From: Myxococcales bacterium
Lineage (GTDB): Bacteria; Myxococcota; Myxococcia; Myxococcales; Myxococcaceae
DNA: 64,000 nt
Reading direction: 5' to 3'
Assembly (NCBI GenBank): GCA_030681895.1
Contig: JAUXRI010000266.1
Coordinates: 1-64,000 of the forward strand
The notes beneath the pieces were generated by a model. That model did not search any database and had not been told where the DNA came from. It was given only the letters and a program-made list of their open reading frames with translations. A program made the position numbers and the translations under genes. This document shows, one piece after another, positions 48,156-58,033 of this stretch (the stretch's first letter is position 1; each line of letters starts with the position of its first letter).

Positions 48156-49702
48156 GGCTGCCCTCCAGGCTGCACAGGAATCATGACGGTGAACGTGGTG
48201 CCCTGATCGACGGTGGACTCGACGACGAAGTGGCCGCCGTGGTCCTCCACGATGCGGTAGGCGATGGCGAGGCCGAGGCCCGTGCCTTCGCCCGGCGGCT
48301 TGGTGGTGAAGTGCGGCTCGAACACGCGCGAGAGGTGCTCCTCGGGAATGCCGCAGCCGGTGTCGGTGACCTTGAAGTAGCAGTGCGCGTCAGCGAGGCC
48401 GGTCTCGATCGAGATCGAGCCCTCGCCCTGCGGCAGGGCCTGCATGCCGTTCTGGAGCAGGTTGAGCGCCACCTGGCCCAGCTGCGCCGGGTCGCCGTAG
48501 ACGCCGGGGAGCCCGGTCGCGAGCTTCGTCTCGAGCACCAGGCGCGGGTACTTCTTGGCCTGCGCGCGGAAGAGTACGACGGTGTCTTCGACACACTTCG
48601 ACAGATCGAACGCGCGCCGGTCTTCGGCCTTCGAGCGGCGGCTGAACTTGAGCAGGCTCTCGACGATGCGCTTGCACCGCAGGGCGCTCTCTTCGATCAG
48701 CTGCAGCGACTCCATGTCGGAGCTCGACCGCGCGCCGTCGCGCTGCATCAGCTGCGAGAACGCCAGGATGCCGCCGAGCGGGTTGTTGATCTCGTGCGCC
48801 ACGCCGCCGGCCAGGTTGCCGATCGCGATCATCTTCTCGCTCTCGACCATGCGGCGCGTGAGGTTCCGCTCGTCGGTGACGTCGCGGTAGCTGCACACCG
48901 CCACGGGCTCGTCCTCCATCGGGAAGAGCTGCGCGACGAAGATGCGCCCCTCGCGCGTGACCTCGACGGTGGCCGGGTCCGACAGGTTCACCCCGATGGG
49001 ACAGCCGGTGCACGGCGTGGCGCGGCCGAAGAGGAACTGGTGGCACTTCGGCTTCTCGCCGATGGCGACGATCTCGCGGCCCGCGACCTGCGCCGACGCC
49101 GTGTTCCCGCGGCGCACGGTGAGATCGGACAGCTGCACCACCAGCAACGGGTGATCGATGGTGTCGAAGGTCAGCTCCCAGTCGCGCTTGGCCTTCGAGA
49201 GCATGACGGTGCGCTGCGCGACCCGCTCTTCGAGATCGGCGTTGAGGGTGCGCAGCTCCTGGTTCTGGTTCTGCGTCAGCCGGAACAGACGCTCGTTCTC
49301 CGCGAACAGCGCGTGCTGCTCGAAGGCGCTCTTCACCGTCAACACCAGCTGGGCGTCGTTCCACGGCTTCGAGATGAAGCGGAAGACCTCGGAGCGGTTG
49401 ATGGCCTCTTCGATGGCCTGCTGATCGGCCTGGCCGGTCAACATGATGCGCTGGGTGCGCGGCGAGAGCTCTTTGACGCGCGCGAGAAACTCGACGCCGT
49501 TGAGGCCTGGCATGCGGAAGTCGCTCAAGACGACTTCAGGCTGAAACTGTTCGAACATCGAGAGCGCGGCCTCGGCGTCGGGAGCCGTCTCGATGTGCCA
49601 GTCACCGCGACGCAGCACCCGCTTCAGCGAGCGAAGAATGTTCTCCTCGTCATCGACGAGGAGCAGCCGGCCAGGTCTTCCGGGAAGGGTCTCTGGCGTC
49701 AT
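48152..49702 (-). CDS. receiver-PAS-histidine kinase (REC-PAS-HisKA-HATPase)
   Basis: A 516-residue cytoplasmic sensor kinase. The order is a receiver (about 10-125, phospho-Asp61 in [10 protein letters not shown]), a coiled coil, a PAS domain, the HisKA helix (His303 in [13 protein letters not shown]), then HATPase ([28 protein letters not shown]). The PAS domain has a Cys-rich loop ([17 protein letters not shown], about 217-233) that could bind a metal or react with redox signals. The start is taken at 49702 (MTPETL); 49756 and 49774 are possible. Its stop overlaps the NtrC-like gene start. With no membrane segment, it probably senses an internal signal. Confidence 0.93.
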   Translation of the reverse strand: MTPETLPGRPGRLLLVDDEENILRSLKRVLRRGDWHIETAPDAEAALSMFEQFQPEVVLSDFRMPGLNGVEFLARVKELSPRTQRIMLTGQADQQAIEEAINRSEVFRFISKPWNDAQLVLTVKSAFEQHALFAENERLFRLTQNQNQELRTLNADLEERVAQRTVMLSKAKRDWELTFDTIDHPLLVVQLSDLTVRRGNTASAQVAGREIVAIGEKPKCHQFLFGRATPCTGCPIGVNLSDPATVEVTREGRIFVAQLFPMEDEPVAVCSYRDVTDERNLTRRMVESEKMIAIGNLAGGVAHEINNPLGGILAFSQLMQRDGARSSSDMESLQLIEESALRCKRIVESLLKFSRRSKAEDRRAFDLSKCVEDTVVLFRAQAKKYPRLVLETKLATGLPGVYGDPAQLGQVALNLLQNGMQALPQGEGSISIETGLADAHCYFKVTDTGCGIPEEHLSRVFEPHFTTKPPGEGTGLGLAIAYRIVEDHGGHFVVESTVDQGTTFTVMIPVQPGGQP

Positions 49703-49852
49703 GGCGAGGGCGGACTCCACGGGACTGAGCACTGAGCAAGGAGGCGGCCAACCCATGAGTCGGGGCAACCCCATGAACTTTTAGGGAGTGTGCGACATGT
49801 ACGGAGACCGTGTCGAGGTCACCCGTGACCCTGGGGTGTGTTTGAGGTCCTC

Positions 49853-49888
49853 GCTGACCCGGCCCGGAGGAGCGGCCCCAGGGTCAGC
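49853..49888. terminator. strong hairpin at the 3' end of the GGDEF gene
   Basis: Arms GCTGACCC (49853-49860) and GGGTCAGC (49881-49888) are perfectly complementary. The interior GGCC pairs as well, giving a long GC-rich stem with a CGGAGGAGC loop. It covers the stop codon of the minus-strand diguanylate cyclase (49884-49886). A second small inverted repeat, GGTCAC-CC-GTGACC, lies at 49817-49830. There is no T-run, so termination is plausible but not certain. Confidence 0.45.
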
Positions 49889-50843
49889 CGTTGCGCGCGA
49901 CGTACAGCGACGACTGGAAGAGGCTGATCTTGTTCCGGCCTTCGCGTTTGGAGCGGAAGAGCGCGTCGTCAGCCGTCTTGAAGAGCTGTTCGGCGGTGGT
50001 GACGCCGCGACCCGGGAAGCCCGAGACGCCAAAGCTGGCGGTGACCCGGATGGTGGCTCCAGGGCCTGAGCGCGCGGCCTTGATCGCCTGGCTCATGCGC
50101 TCAGCGACGGTAAGCGCTCCGGCGAGGTGGGTCTTCGGCAACAGCACGGCGAACTCTTCGCCGCCGTAGCGCGCGATGAAGTCGGTCTCGCGCACGGCGG
50201 TCCGAATGGCCCTGGCGACCTCGAGGAGCACCGCGTCGCCGGCCTGGTGCCCATGGGTGTCGTTGACGGCCTTGAAGTGATCGACGTCGGTCACGATCAA
50301 GGCCATCGGGTCGTCGTACCGCTGGGCGCGCCTGAACTCTTCCTTCAGGCGATCCTGGAACGCGCGGTGGTTCGCGACCTGCGTCAGCCCGTCGGTGGTC
50401 GACAACGCCTTGAGCGCGTCTCGCTCGGCCTGCAGCGCCGTGATGGTCGACGAGAGCATCAACCGGCGGGCGAGTCGGGCGAGCACCTCTGCAGGGTCTG
50501 CCGGCGACGACACGACATCATCGGCGCCCACCCGCAGGGCTTCGACCCGTAAGGCGACGTCATCGCCCTCGACGAGCAGCAGAATGGGCATCGGCCGCTC
50601 GTCACCGCGCAGATGGCTGACGACGGCCAGCCCGCTCTCGCCCGGCAGGGTGTTCTCGACGATGGCGGCTGCGAACACCGTGTCCATCGTCAGCTGAATG
50701 GCTTCGATGGCGGTCGAGGCGCGGGAACAGGCGTACCCCTTCGCGGTCAACGCCAGGCACAACGCCTCGGCCTGCGGCGACCCGCCATCAACCAGCAACA
50801 CCGCGACCGGCGAGTCCGCCATGGGTGCGGCGCTCATAGTCAT
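49884..50843 (-). CDS. diguanylate cyclase with degenerate receiver domain
   Basis: A 319-residue GGDEF protein that should make cyclic di-GMP. The start at 50843 (MTMSAAP) is one of several possible; 50837 and 50822 are also in frame. The GGDEF domain has the active GGEEF in RYGGEEFAVLLP, and the FKAVNDTHGHQAGDAVL metal/substrate segment. The N-terminal receiver (about 12-130) is degenerate: the acidic pair is VDG, the phospho-acceptor position is Glu63 (IVENTLPGESG), and the switch Lys is Ser113 (VVSSPAD). It therefore cannot be regulated by normal phosphorylation; Glu may mimic the active form. It is followed by a hairpin, and lies upstream of the hybrid kinase gene. Confidence 0.92.
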   Translation of the reverse strand: MTMSAAPMADSPVAVLLVDGGSPQAEALCLALTAKGYACSRASTAIEAIQLTMDTVFAAAIVENTLPGESGLAVVSHLRGDERPMPILLLVEGDDVALRVEALRVGADDVVSSPADPAEVLARLARRLMLSSTITALQAERDALKALSTTDGLTQVANHRAFQDRLKEEFRRAQRYDDPMALIVTDVDHFKAVNDTHGHQAGDAVLLEVARAIRTAVRETDFIARYGGEEFAVLLPKTHLAGALTVAERMSQAIKAARSGPGATIRVTASFGVSGFPGRGVTTAEQLFKTADDALFRSKREGRNKISLFQSSLYVARNG

Positions 50844-50946
50844 TCCCCGCGGCCATGACAGCCCCCTGTGGCGTTTTCGTGTGCAGGGGACCCATGGAAG
50901 CGCCGTGGTGGATTTCGGCGGCTCCTGCCGGGTAAAGCACGCGCCC

Positions 50947-51726
50947 ATGACCCGGCCCTCGATCAGCCTCTTCCTGCCTGCGTGGAACGAAGAAGACTAC
51001 GTCGAGCGTGCGGTCGCACGGGCCGTGACGGTGCTCGAGCGCCTCACCGACGACTTCGAGGTGCTCGTCATCAACGACGCGTCGACCGATCGCACGAAGG
51101 AGCTCGCCGAGGCCATCGCCGCGAAGGACCCGCGCGTGCGCTGCATCACCCACGAGGTGAACCAGAAGCTGGGCGGCGCGATGAAGACCGGCTTCTCGTC
51201 GTCGACCAAAGACATCGTCGTCTACTCGGACATGGACCTGCCGTTCGACCTCAACGAGATCGGCCGCGCGCTGCACCTGATGGAGTACCTCGAGGCCGAC
51301 ATGATCTCGGCCTTCCGGCACGACCGCACCAGCGAGGGCCCGAAGCGCATCCTCTACTCCTTCGTCTACAACGCGCTGATCACCTCGCTGTTCGGCACGC
51401 ACATCAAGGACATCAACTTCAGCTTCAAGGTGGTGCACCGGCGCGTGCTCGAGGCGCTCGAGCTCAAGTCGCAGGGCAGCTTCATCGACGCCGAGCTGGT
51501 GGTGAAGGCGATCAAGAAGGGCTTCAAGGTGTTCCAGATCGGGGTCGACTACTTCCCGCGCACGCGTGGTGTCTCGACGCTGGCCTCGCCCTCGGTGATC
51601 GTGAAGATGATCAAGGAGCTCTCGGAGCTGCACACCGAGGTGAAACACCCGACCGATCCCGTGAGGCCGGTGCGCCTGCCCGAGTCGGTGAAGCCGATCA
51701 ATCGCACACGGAAGAAGACGGCCTGA
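50947..51726 (+). CDS. family 2 glycosyltransferase (dolichol-phosphate-mannose-synthase-like)
   Basis: A 259-residue cytoplasmic GT-A enzyme that transfers a sugar from a nucleotide to a lipid or glycan acceptor. It begins ISLFLPAWNEEDYVERAVARAV and has VLVINDASTDRTKELAEAIAAKD, the typical nucleotide-binding pair. The metal-binding DxD is SDMDLPFD near residue 98. The KVVHRRVLEALEL acceptor region and YFPRTRGVSTL near the C terminus fit the DPM1-like group. The ATG at 50947 is the first after the divergent GGDEF start. The ChbG-like gene follows 4 bases downstream, so glycan transfer and deacetylation are likely linked. Confidence 0.9.
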   Translation: MTRPSISLFLPAWNEEDYVERAVARAVTVLERLTDDFEVLVINDASTDRTKELAEAIAAKDPRVRCITHEVNQKLGGAMKTGFSSSTKDIVVYSDMDLPFDLNEIGRALHLMEYLEADMISAFRHDRTSEGPKRILYSFVYNALITSLFGTHIKDINFSFKVVHRRVLEALELKSQGSFIDAELVVKAIKKGFKVFQIGVDYFPRTRGVSTLASPSVIVKMIKELSELHTEVKHPTDPVRPVRLPESVKPINRTRKKTA

Positions 51727-51730
51727 CGCG

Positions 51731-52552
51731 ATGGTGCGCCTCGTCCTCAACGCCGACGATCTGGGGCTGCACCCGCGCATCGACGAGGGCATCTTCAGGG
51801 CTCGCGAAGAAGGCGTGCTGACGAGCACGACCGTGCTGGTGACGGGCAAGACGGCCCGTTTCGCCATCGAACGTGCGCAGGCGGTGGGGCTCGGTGTCGG
51901 CGTGCACCTGTGCCTGACGACCCACCTCACGCCGGCGGCCGAGACGCGCCTGGTGCGCTGGCTCGCGCCTGGTGGACGGTTTCGCAAGAACTGGGCAGAG
52001 CTGTCGGTGGCGTGGCTGAGCGGCTTGATTCCCCGCGAAGAGGTCGCGCTGGAGTTCGAGGCGCAGCTGAACCGCGCCCGGGCGTATGGCGCGGTCGTCG
52101 ATCACCTGGACACGCACCAGCACCTGCACCTGTTGCCTGGCGTCTCGTCGATCGTCGAAGAGCTCGCCACGCGCGAAGGCCTGGCGGTGCGCTGGCCGCG
52201 AGAACGCCCGCAGGTGCGCTGGCTGGCCCACCCCGCGAGCGCTGCGAAGGCGACGCTGCTGGCGGGGCTGGCGCGCTCTCCGGTGAAGGCGGCGGCCAGG
52301 CGTATTCGAGCCTGGGGCGTCTTCGAGTCGGGCCGCTTGAGCGTGGCGCGGCTGGTGCGGCTGCTGGAGCGGTTGCCCGACGGCGATCACGAGATCGTCA
52401 CCCACCCCGGCCTCGCGCCTGGGGTCGTCGCCGAAGATCCCGCGTGGCGCTACGACTGGGAGTCGGAGCTCGAGGCCCTCACCAGCCCCGCCGTCGTCGA
52501 CGTAATCGAGCGGCGGAAGATCGAGCTCGTGCGGTACGGCCAGCTCGGCTGA
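51731..52552 (+). CDS. ChbG/YdjC-like carbohydrate deacetylase (HpnK-like)
   Basis: A 273-residue metal-dependent deacetylase of the YdjC/ChbG family, which includes chitooligosaccharide deacetylase and the hopanoid-associated HpnK. Metal ligands are the Asp-Asp of LNADDLGLH (9-10), the His of GVHLCLT, and the double His of HLDTHQHLHLLP (about 124-135); HPG near residue 220 is the catalytic loop. It lies 4 bases downstream of the family 2 glycosyltransferase gene. The pair may modify a lipid-linked sugar, for example deacetylating an N-acetylhexosamine added by the transferase. This is an inference from gene order and family chemistry. Confidence 0.88.
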   Translation: MVRLVLNADDLGLHPRIDEGIFRAREEGVLTSTTVLVTGKTARFAIERAQAVGLGVGVHLCLTTHLTPAAETRLVRWLAPGGRFRKNWAELSVAWLSGLIPREEVALEFEAQLNRARAYGAVVDHLDTHQHLHLLPGVSSIVEELATREGLAVRWPRERPQVRWLAHPASAAKATLLAGLARSPVKAAARRIRAWGVFESGRLSVARLVRLLERLPDGDHEIVTHPGLAPGVVAEDPAWRYDWESELEALTSPAVVDVIERRKIELVRYGQLG

Positions 52553-52574
52553 GCTGGCCGCCCGAACTCTCCGA

Positions 52575-55124
52575 CTACTCGATGCCGGGCTCGCACGCGC
52601 AGGTGGCCTGCTTGCAGGTCAGCCCCGTGCCGCAGGTGTTGCCGCAGTTCGGCATGCAGACACAGGACTTGGCGTTGGGGTCGCACATGAACGGCGCCAC
52701 GCAGGTGCCTCCACACGGGTCGCCGTTCGCGTCAGGGCTGTTGTCGATCCAGTAGCGGTACGAGACGGCGACGCGTTTGCCCATCGTCGGCCGGCACGTT
52801 CCGTAGAAGACGATGCGGCGGGTGGCCGAGTCGATGTCCCAGCCGTTCATGCGGCTGCGGGGCACGTCGGCGGTGTTGCAGGCGCCGGCAGTGCCGTTGG
52901 CCTCGATGGCGACCTTGATGGTGGCCGAGATCGGCGGGCGGTTGAGCTGGCGGCCCGTGCCACCGATGGCAGCGCTCAAGATGGCGTCGATGATCGACTC
53001 CTGGCGTGCACGCTGCGCAGCGTTGGGGTTGGGCACGTTGAACTCTTCGATGCTGCCGAGCACGCCGCCGGTGAGCTGCACGACCGTGCCGTAGGTCGCG
53101 GGGTTCGACTCGTTGGACCCATCGCCGCAGTCACGACCTGCCGGGCAGGTGATGCCGTGCGCCAACAACTGGCGGCCCGCGAACGTCGCCTGAAGGCTGG
53201 CCGTGAAGGCCGCTGGCGCGGTGCCCGACTGATCGCCGGTGTCGGAGAGGAACAACAAGTTCACGTTGGCATCGGTGCGGAAGGCGCCACGAGGCTGCGG
53301 ACCGGTGCGATCGATGAAGGCGCGCGCCGAGGGAAAACCACGCTCGAAGCCGTTACCGCTCGTGCCGAACCAGTTGGCGCCGCTGGCTTGATCGAACCAG
53401 CTCGCCATCACCGTCGACATCGCCGTCCACTCCCGGGTCGAGCCGGGCTGGGAGCTCGCGTAGTACGCAGTCGTCACGGCCGCGGCGCGCCAGTCGAGGC
53501 CGGCCGAGGCGAGCTTGGTGCCGAAGAGCGCTCCGGCGTTGCGAACCGCGTCCTGCGACGAGGCCATCGAGCAGCTGTCGTCGACGACCCACAGGAAGTC
53601 GACCTTCGCGTTCGCGGTGGCCGTGAAGGCTTCACACTGGGTGGCCGTGAGATCGCCCGACTGCGCGACGGCCGTACCGCCGCCGACGTCATCGAGTTGG
53701 AAGAGCGGCGCGCCGTTGAAGAGCGCGAGCGGAATCGCAGCGATCACGGTGACCGAGCGGGTCGCGGTGCGGCGCACGTAGACGGCCTGCACCTTGAACG
53801 GGCCAGTCGTGCCTCCCGAGCCCATGAGGAGTCCGCCGGCGGACATGCCGAGGAAGCGGCGCGCGAGCTCGTTCACGAAGTCCTTCGCGTCGCGGTTCGA
53901 GTTGACGTCGTACGTCGCGCGCACACCGCCGAAGGTGTCCCACGAGGTGTACGTCTGCGTCAGCGGCGTGCTGACGGCGCCGATACCGGCGAGGGTCGCG
54001 CGGGAGGTGAGCTCTTCAGCCGACGGGCTCGCGCCGACGCCCATCGTCTTCGAGATCGCGATGCCGCCGACCTTCGTGGCCGGGTTGTAGAAGACGATGC
54101 CGCGCTCGTCGTTCGCGAGGGTCAGCTTCGCGATCTCGGTGAACTCGGGCACCAGGGCCAACTGAACGTCAGCCGAGCCCGAGGTGTGGAACGAGACCGG
54201 ACGGAGGTTGGCGGTCGAGCACGCCTGCTGCGCGGGGCCCATCGCGTCCATCGAGTCGTTCGGGTTGAGCTCGCCCATGTCGACGCGGCCGTTGGAGTTC
54301 GTGTCTTCGGCGCCGTCGGCGATGCCATCACCATCGGTGTCGGAGCCGCACGCGTTGGAGCCCGTCGCGGTGTCAGCGTCGAAGGTCGTCGCTGGGTAGT
54401 TGCAGCCGCGGGGCTCAGCGCCAGGTGGCACGAGCTTGCCCTCGACGCCGTCCTGCAGACCGTCGCCATCGGTGTCCTTCAGGGTGGGGTTGGTGGCGCA
54501 GCCGGCCGCCATGTCGCGCACTTCTTCCTTGTCGGAGAAGCCGTCGCAGTCGGTGTCGACGCGGAGCGGGTTGGTCTCGGTCGCCTGCCGACGCCCGTCT
54601 TGATCGGTGTCTTCAGCGCCGTCCTTCAGGCCGTCGCCGTCGGTGTCGTCCTGAGTCGGGTTCGTCTTGCTGGCGGGGTCGGCGTCGGGCTGGAACGACG
54701 CTCCACACGTCGCGTTGGGCGTGGTCGTCTTGCCCATCTCGAGGCCGTCGGGCAGGCCGTCCATGTCGCTGTCGCTGTTGCAGGGATCGGTGCGCGCGTT
54801 GTTGCCGTAGTCGGTGCCGTACTCCTCGAGGTCGGACAAGCCGTCACAGTCGGTGTCGCGAGAAGCGTTGTCGGCCGCCATCGGGTCGCAGCCGGTGACG
54901 ATCGTCGTGCCGCCGGCGGTGCCGCCGCCCGCGCTGCCGCCACCTGAGGTGTTGCCGCCACCGGTGCCGGTGATGCCACCTCCGGCTGCTGCGCCGGCGC
55001 GACACTGTCCACCAACGCACGATTGACCAGAACCACACTGAGCAGCTGAGGTGCAGGTGCGAACAGGCGGGCTACAGGAAATGACGCCAGCGCTGAGCAG
55101 CGCGACGAACGAGAGACGCGTCAT
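52575..55124 (-). CDS. large lipoprotein with TSP3-type calcium repeats and a vWA-like domain
   Basis: An 849-residue surface or periplasmic lipoprotein. The start at 55124 (MTRLSFVALLSAG) leads to a lipobox-like VISC. A short Cys-rich segment and a Gly/Thr-rich linker follow. Residues about 75-300 contain repeats such as DTDGDGLKDGAEDTD and DTDCDGFSDKEE, typical thrombospondin type 3 calcium-binding units. A von Willebrand A-like domain has a MIDAS-type VDDSCSM loop near 512-520 and LFLSDTGDQSG further on, preceded and followed by Cys-rich regions. Such proteins often mediate adhesion or motility on surfaces. The last 70 residues are a small Cys-rich module (GGTCVAPFMCDPN). It is convergent with the ChbG-like gene. 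Confidence 0.88.
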   Translation of the reverse strand: MTRLSFVALLSAGVISCSPPVRTCTSAAQCGSGQSCVGGQCRAGAAAGGGITGTGGGNTSGGGSAGGGTAGGTTIVTGCDPMAADNASRDTDCDGLSDLEEYGTDYGNNARTDPCNSDSDMDGLPDGLEMGKTTTPNATCGASFQPDADPASKTNPTQDDTDGDGLKDGAEDTDQDGRRQATETNPLRVDTDCDGFSDKEEVRDMAAGCATNPTLKDTDGDGLQDGVEGKLVPPGAEPRGCNYPATTFDADTATGSNACGSDTDGDGIADGAEDTNSNGRVDMGELNPNDSMDAMGPAQQACSTANLRPVSFHTSGSADVQLALVPEFTEIAKLTLANDERGIVFYNPATKVGGIAISKTMGVGASPSAEELTSRATLAGIGAVSTPLTQTYTSWDTFGGVRATYDVNSNRDAKDFVNELARRFLGMSAGGLLMGSGGTTGPFKVQAVYVRRTATRSVTVIAAIPLALFNGAPLFQLDDVGGGTAVAQSGDLTATQCEAFTATANAKVDFLWVVDDSCSMASSQDAVRNAGALFGTKLASAGLDWRAAAVTTAYYASSQPGSTREWTAMSTVMASWFDQASGANWFGTSGNGFERGFPSARAFIDRTGPQPRGAFRTDANVNLLFLSDTGDQSGTAPAAFTASLQATFAGRQLLAHGITCPAGRDCGDGSNESNPATYGTVVQLTGGVLGSIEEFNVPNPNAAQRARQESIIDAILSAAIGGTGRQLNRPPISATIKVAIEANGTAGACNTADVPRSRMNGWDIDSATRRIVFYGTCRPTMGKRVAVSYRYWIDNSPDANGDPCGGTCVAPFMCDPNAKSCVCMPNCGNTCGTGLTCKQATCACEPGIE

Positions 55125-55191
55125 GATCGAGGACTCCTTGAAAGTTCTGCTGTCGCGAACGAAGGCGACGGCCCCTTTGAACGACGCGACT

Positions 55192-55845
55192 CTACGCAGC
55201 CGCGACGAAAAGTACATGGGGGGTGGTGTATCCACGAGAGAGAGAAACGCTCTCGACGACTGAGAAACCTGTCTCCTCGAGTGCTCGCTTCAGGGTCTCG
55301 CGCGGCTCGAAGCCGATGGCACCGCTGCCGTGGGTGCGACGCAGGACCTTCACCATCACCTGCTCTTGAAGCAGCGCCTTCTTCGCGCGCCACGAGCCGT
55401 CGTTCTCGGCCTCTTTGATGACGAGCCGTCCGCCGGGGACGAGGAGCTCACGGCACGCCGCGAGGAACGCGGGCCACTGCGCGGGTGGGAGCAGATAGAG
55501 GACGTCGGCGACGAAGAGCGTGTCGAAGCGATGCGGCTGTTCTTTCGCGAGTTCCTCGACGGTGCCGGCCTGGAGCTTCACGTTGGGAAACGTCCCGATC
55601 GAGCGCCGGGCCCAGTCGATCTTCCGCGCGTCGGGATCGACGCCCCAGACTTCACGCTCGGGAAAACCAACGGCGAGCAACGACACCAGCACGCCGTGGC
55701 CACAGCCGATGTCGGCGACGCGGTTGCCTTTGACTCTCGTGGCCATCGCCTCGAGCGGAGCCGAGAACAGCCGCGCGTGCACGAAGAGGCGCTCCGCGAG
55801 CGGTAACTGCGCGAACGCGGCGAGTGCTGGGTGAAAGCCGCGCAT
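55192..55845 (-). CDS. class I SAM-dependent methyltransferase
   Basis: A 217-residue methyltransferase of unknown substrate. Motif I is VADIGCGHGVLVSLLA (about 43-58), the acidic end of strand 2 is EVWGVDPDARK, and motif post-I/IV includes FDTLFVADVLYLLPP. The RLVIKEAEND strand and the C-terminal GFSVVESVSLSRG fit the ubiE/COQ5-like small-molecule or lipid methyltransferases. It ends in TAG and its ATG at 55845 shares its last base with the stop of the FadJ gene (TGATG-type contact), so it is probably co-expressed with the beta-oxidation genes. A link to fatty-acid metabolism is plausible only from position. Confidence 0.85.
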   Translation of the reverse strand: MRGFHPALAAFAQLPLAERLFVHARLFSAPLEAMATRVKGNRVADIGCGHGVLVSLLAVGFPEREVWGVDPDARKIDWARRSIGTFPNVKLQAGTVEELAKEQPHRFDTLFVADVLYLLPPAQWPAFLAACRELLVPGGRLVIKEAENDGSWRAKKALLQEQVMVKVLRRTHGSGAIGFEPRETLKRALEETGFSVVESVSLSRGYTTPHVLFVAAA

Positions 55846-58031
55846 CAGTAGAAACGTTTGCCGGTCTTGACGAACTCAGCGAGCAGGGGCGCTGGCGTGT
55901 ACCGAACGCCGTGACGCTCCTGGTAGTGCTCGAGCCGCTGGAGCGTCCGTCCGATGCCCTGCGCTTCGGCGTAGCGGAACGGCCCACCGAGGAACGGCGG
56001 GAAGCCCAGGCCGAAGATGGCGCCGATGTCTCCGTCGCGCGGGGAGCGCAAGATGCCTTCTCCCAGACAGCGCACGGCTTCGTTCACCATTTGCAGCACA
56101 CAGCGCTCGGCGAGTTCGGGGCGATCGATGCGCTTGCGCTCCACGCCTTTGAGCAGCGCGTAGATCGTCGGGTCGACCTCTTTCTTCTTGCCCGACTCGT
56201 ACGTGTAGAAGCCCTTCTTTGCTTTGCGTCCGAGGCGGCCATCAGCCACCAGCACGTCGGTCGTCGCAGGCGCGAGCATTCGGTCGCCGTACGCGTCGTG
56301 CATGATCTTCGAGACCTTCGCGGCGACGTCGATGCCGACCTCATCGAGCAGCGTGATTGGCCCCACGGGGAACCCGAACTCGGTGAGCGCGCGATCGAGT
56401 TCGGCGATGTCGGCGCCTTCGGCCAGCAGGAACGCGGCTTCGTTCAAGTACGGCGCGAGAATGCGTGACGTGTAGAAGCCGACGCCGTCGTTCACCACGA
56501 TGACGGTCTTGCCCTGCTTCTTGCCGACCTCGACGCACGTGGCCGTGACCCAGTCAGCGGTGCCGGGATGCGTGATGATCTCGAGCAGCGGCATTTTGTG
56601 CACTGGGCTGAAGTAGTGCATTCCGATGACGGTCTCGGGGTGGCGCGAGGCCTCGGCGATCTTCGTGATGGGAAGTGACGACGTATTCGACGCGAAGATC
56701 ACGTCTGGTCGGCCGACCGTCTCGATCTCCCGGAGCACCTGGTGCTTCAGCTTCAGGTCCTCGAACACGGCCTCGATGACGACCTCGGCGTTCTTGAAGC
56801 CTGAGGAGTCGGTGGTCGCGGTGACGAGCGCGAGCTGCTTGTCGCGTTCGCGCCAGGTGAGGCTCTTGCGACGCACGCGATCGTCATAGAGCCCACGCAC
56901 GTAGGCGAGCGCACGGCCGACGCCGGCGTCGTCACGATCTTTCAGCCGCACCGGCACTCCCTGGAGCGCCGAGGCGACGTACGCGATGCCGCCACCCATC
57001 AAGCCTCCGCCGACCATGCCGAGCTTGGTGACGGGCCGGGGCTTCACGTCTGGGTTCTTCGTGCCGTTGTCTTTCTTGAGCGCGGTGGTGGCGAAGAAGA
57101 TCTCGACGAGGCGCTTCGAGACGTCAGAGACGACCAGCTCTCCGAACGCCTGCGCTTCCGCCTCGAGCCCGGCCTGGAAACCCTTGTCGAGGCCGGTCTT
57201 GATCACCTCGAGCGCCTTCTCCGGCGCGGGGTATTTGCCCTTGGTCTTCTTGAGCAGCTCTTTCTTCGCTTGATCGAAGAGCACCTTGCGACCGACCGGA
57301 TTGTCTTCGAGCGCGAGCTCCGCCCAGGCCTTCTGATCCGAGAGCCCACGAAGAATGTCTTTGAAGGACCGGCTCTTCGCGACGCTCGAGAGCCCGCGGG
57401 AGCGATCGATGACCAGTTTCCCATCGGCCATCTCGAGCGCACGACGACAGGCGACCTGCAGGAGGATCGGCGCCGGCACGACTTCATCGACGACGCCGAG
57501 CTTGAGGGCCTTCTTCGCCTTGAGCGACTTGCCCGTGAGGATGAGATCGAGCGCGGCTTGCGCGCCGATGAGCCGTGGGAGCCGCTGCGTGCCGCCCGCG
57601 CCAGGAATGAGGCCGAGCTGCACTTCCGGCAGACCGATGGACGTCTTCGGGCTGTCGGTGGCGACGCGCTAGTCACAGGCGAGCGCCCACTCGAGGCCAC
57701 CGCCGAGGCAGGCTCCGTTGATGGCGGCGACGACGGGCTTCTCGAACGCATCGAGGCGGTCGAACCCGGCCTGGCCCTGACGGCACAGCGCGACGGCCTC
57801 GGCGCTCGTCTTGAGCGTCGAGAGGAAGTCGATCTTCGCGCCGGCGATGAAGCTGTCCTTCTTGCCTGAGATGAAGACGATCGCCTTCGCGGTGGTGTCG
57901 GAGGCGGCCTTCGTCATCAGCGTCTCGAACTCCTCGCTGATGGCTGGAGAGAGCGTGTTGACGGCTTCGCCTTCGATGTCGAAGGTGATGACCGCGACGG
58001 AGTCTTCGACGCTGTAGTGGAAGCTGCTCAT
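55845..58031 (-). pseudogene. fadJ: fadJ-like multifunctional beta-oxidation protein, interrupted by in-frame TAG
   Basis: Together the two in-frame pieces form a full 728-residue FadJ/FadB alpha subunit: enoyl-CoA hydratase (about 1-190), then 3-hydroxyacyl-CoA dehydrogenase (about 200-725). They are separated only by a TAG at 57669-57671 in the conserved LEWALACD-(Y)-RVATDS region, where related proteins usually have Tyr or a small residue. The N-terminal piece (57669-58031) covers 120 residues and lacks the second hydratase Glu of GLPEVQLG. The second piece can restart at a GTG (57623) and keeps a complete dehydrogenase part with GGGIAYVAS, SNTSSLP and GMHYFSPVHKMPLLE. The fadI gene is 2 bases upstream. 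Loss, read-through or sequencing error are all possible. Confidence 0.85.
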
Positions 58032-58033
58032 GA

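Noticed and set aside
57669-57671. Genome-wide recoding of TAG to an amino acid
   Set aside because: TAG ends several ordinary genes here (3826-3828, 16996-16998, 24275-24277, 55192-55194) whose products have normal length. A general reassignment is therefore unlikely. Local mutation, read-through or error remain.
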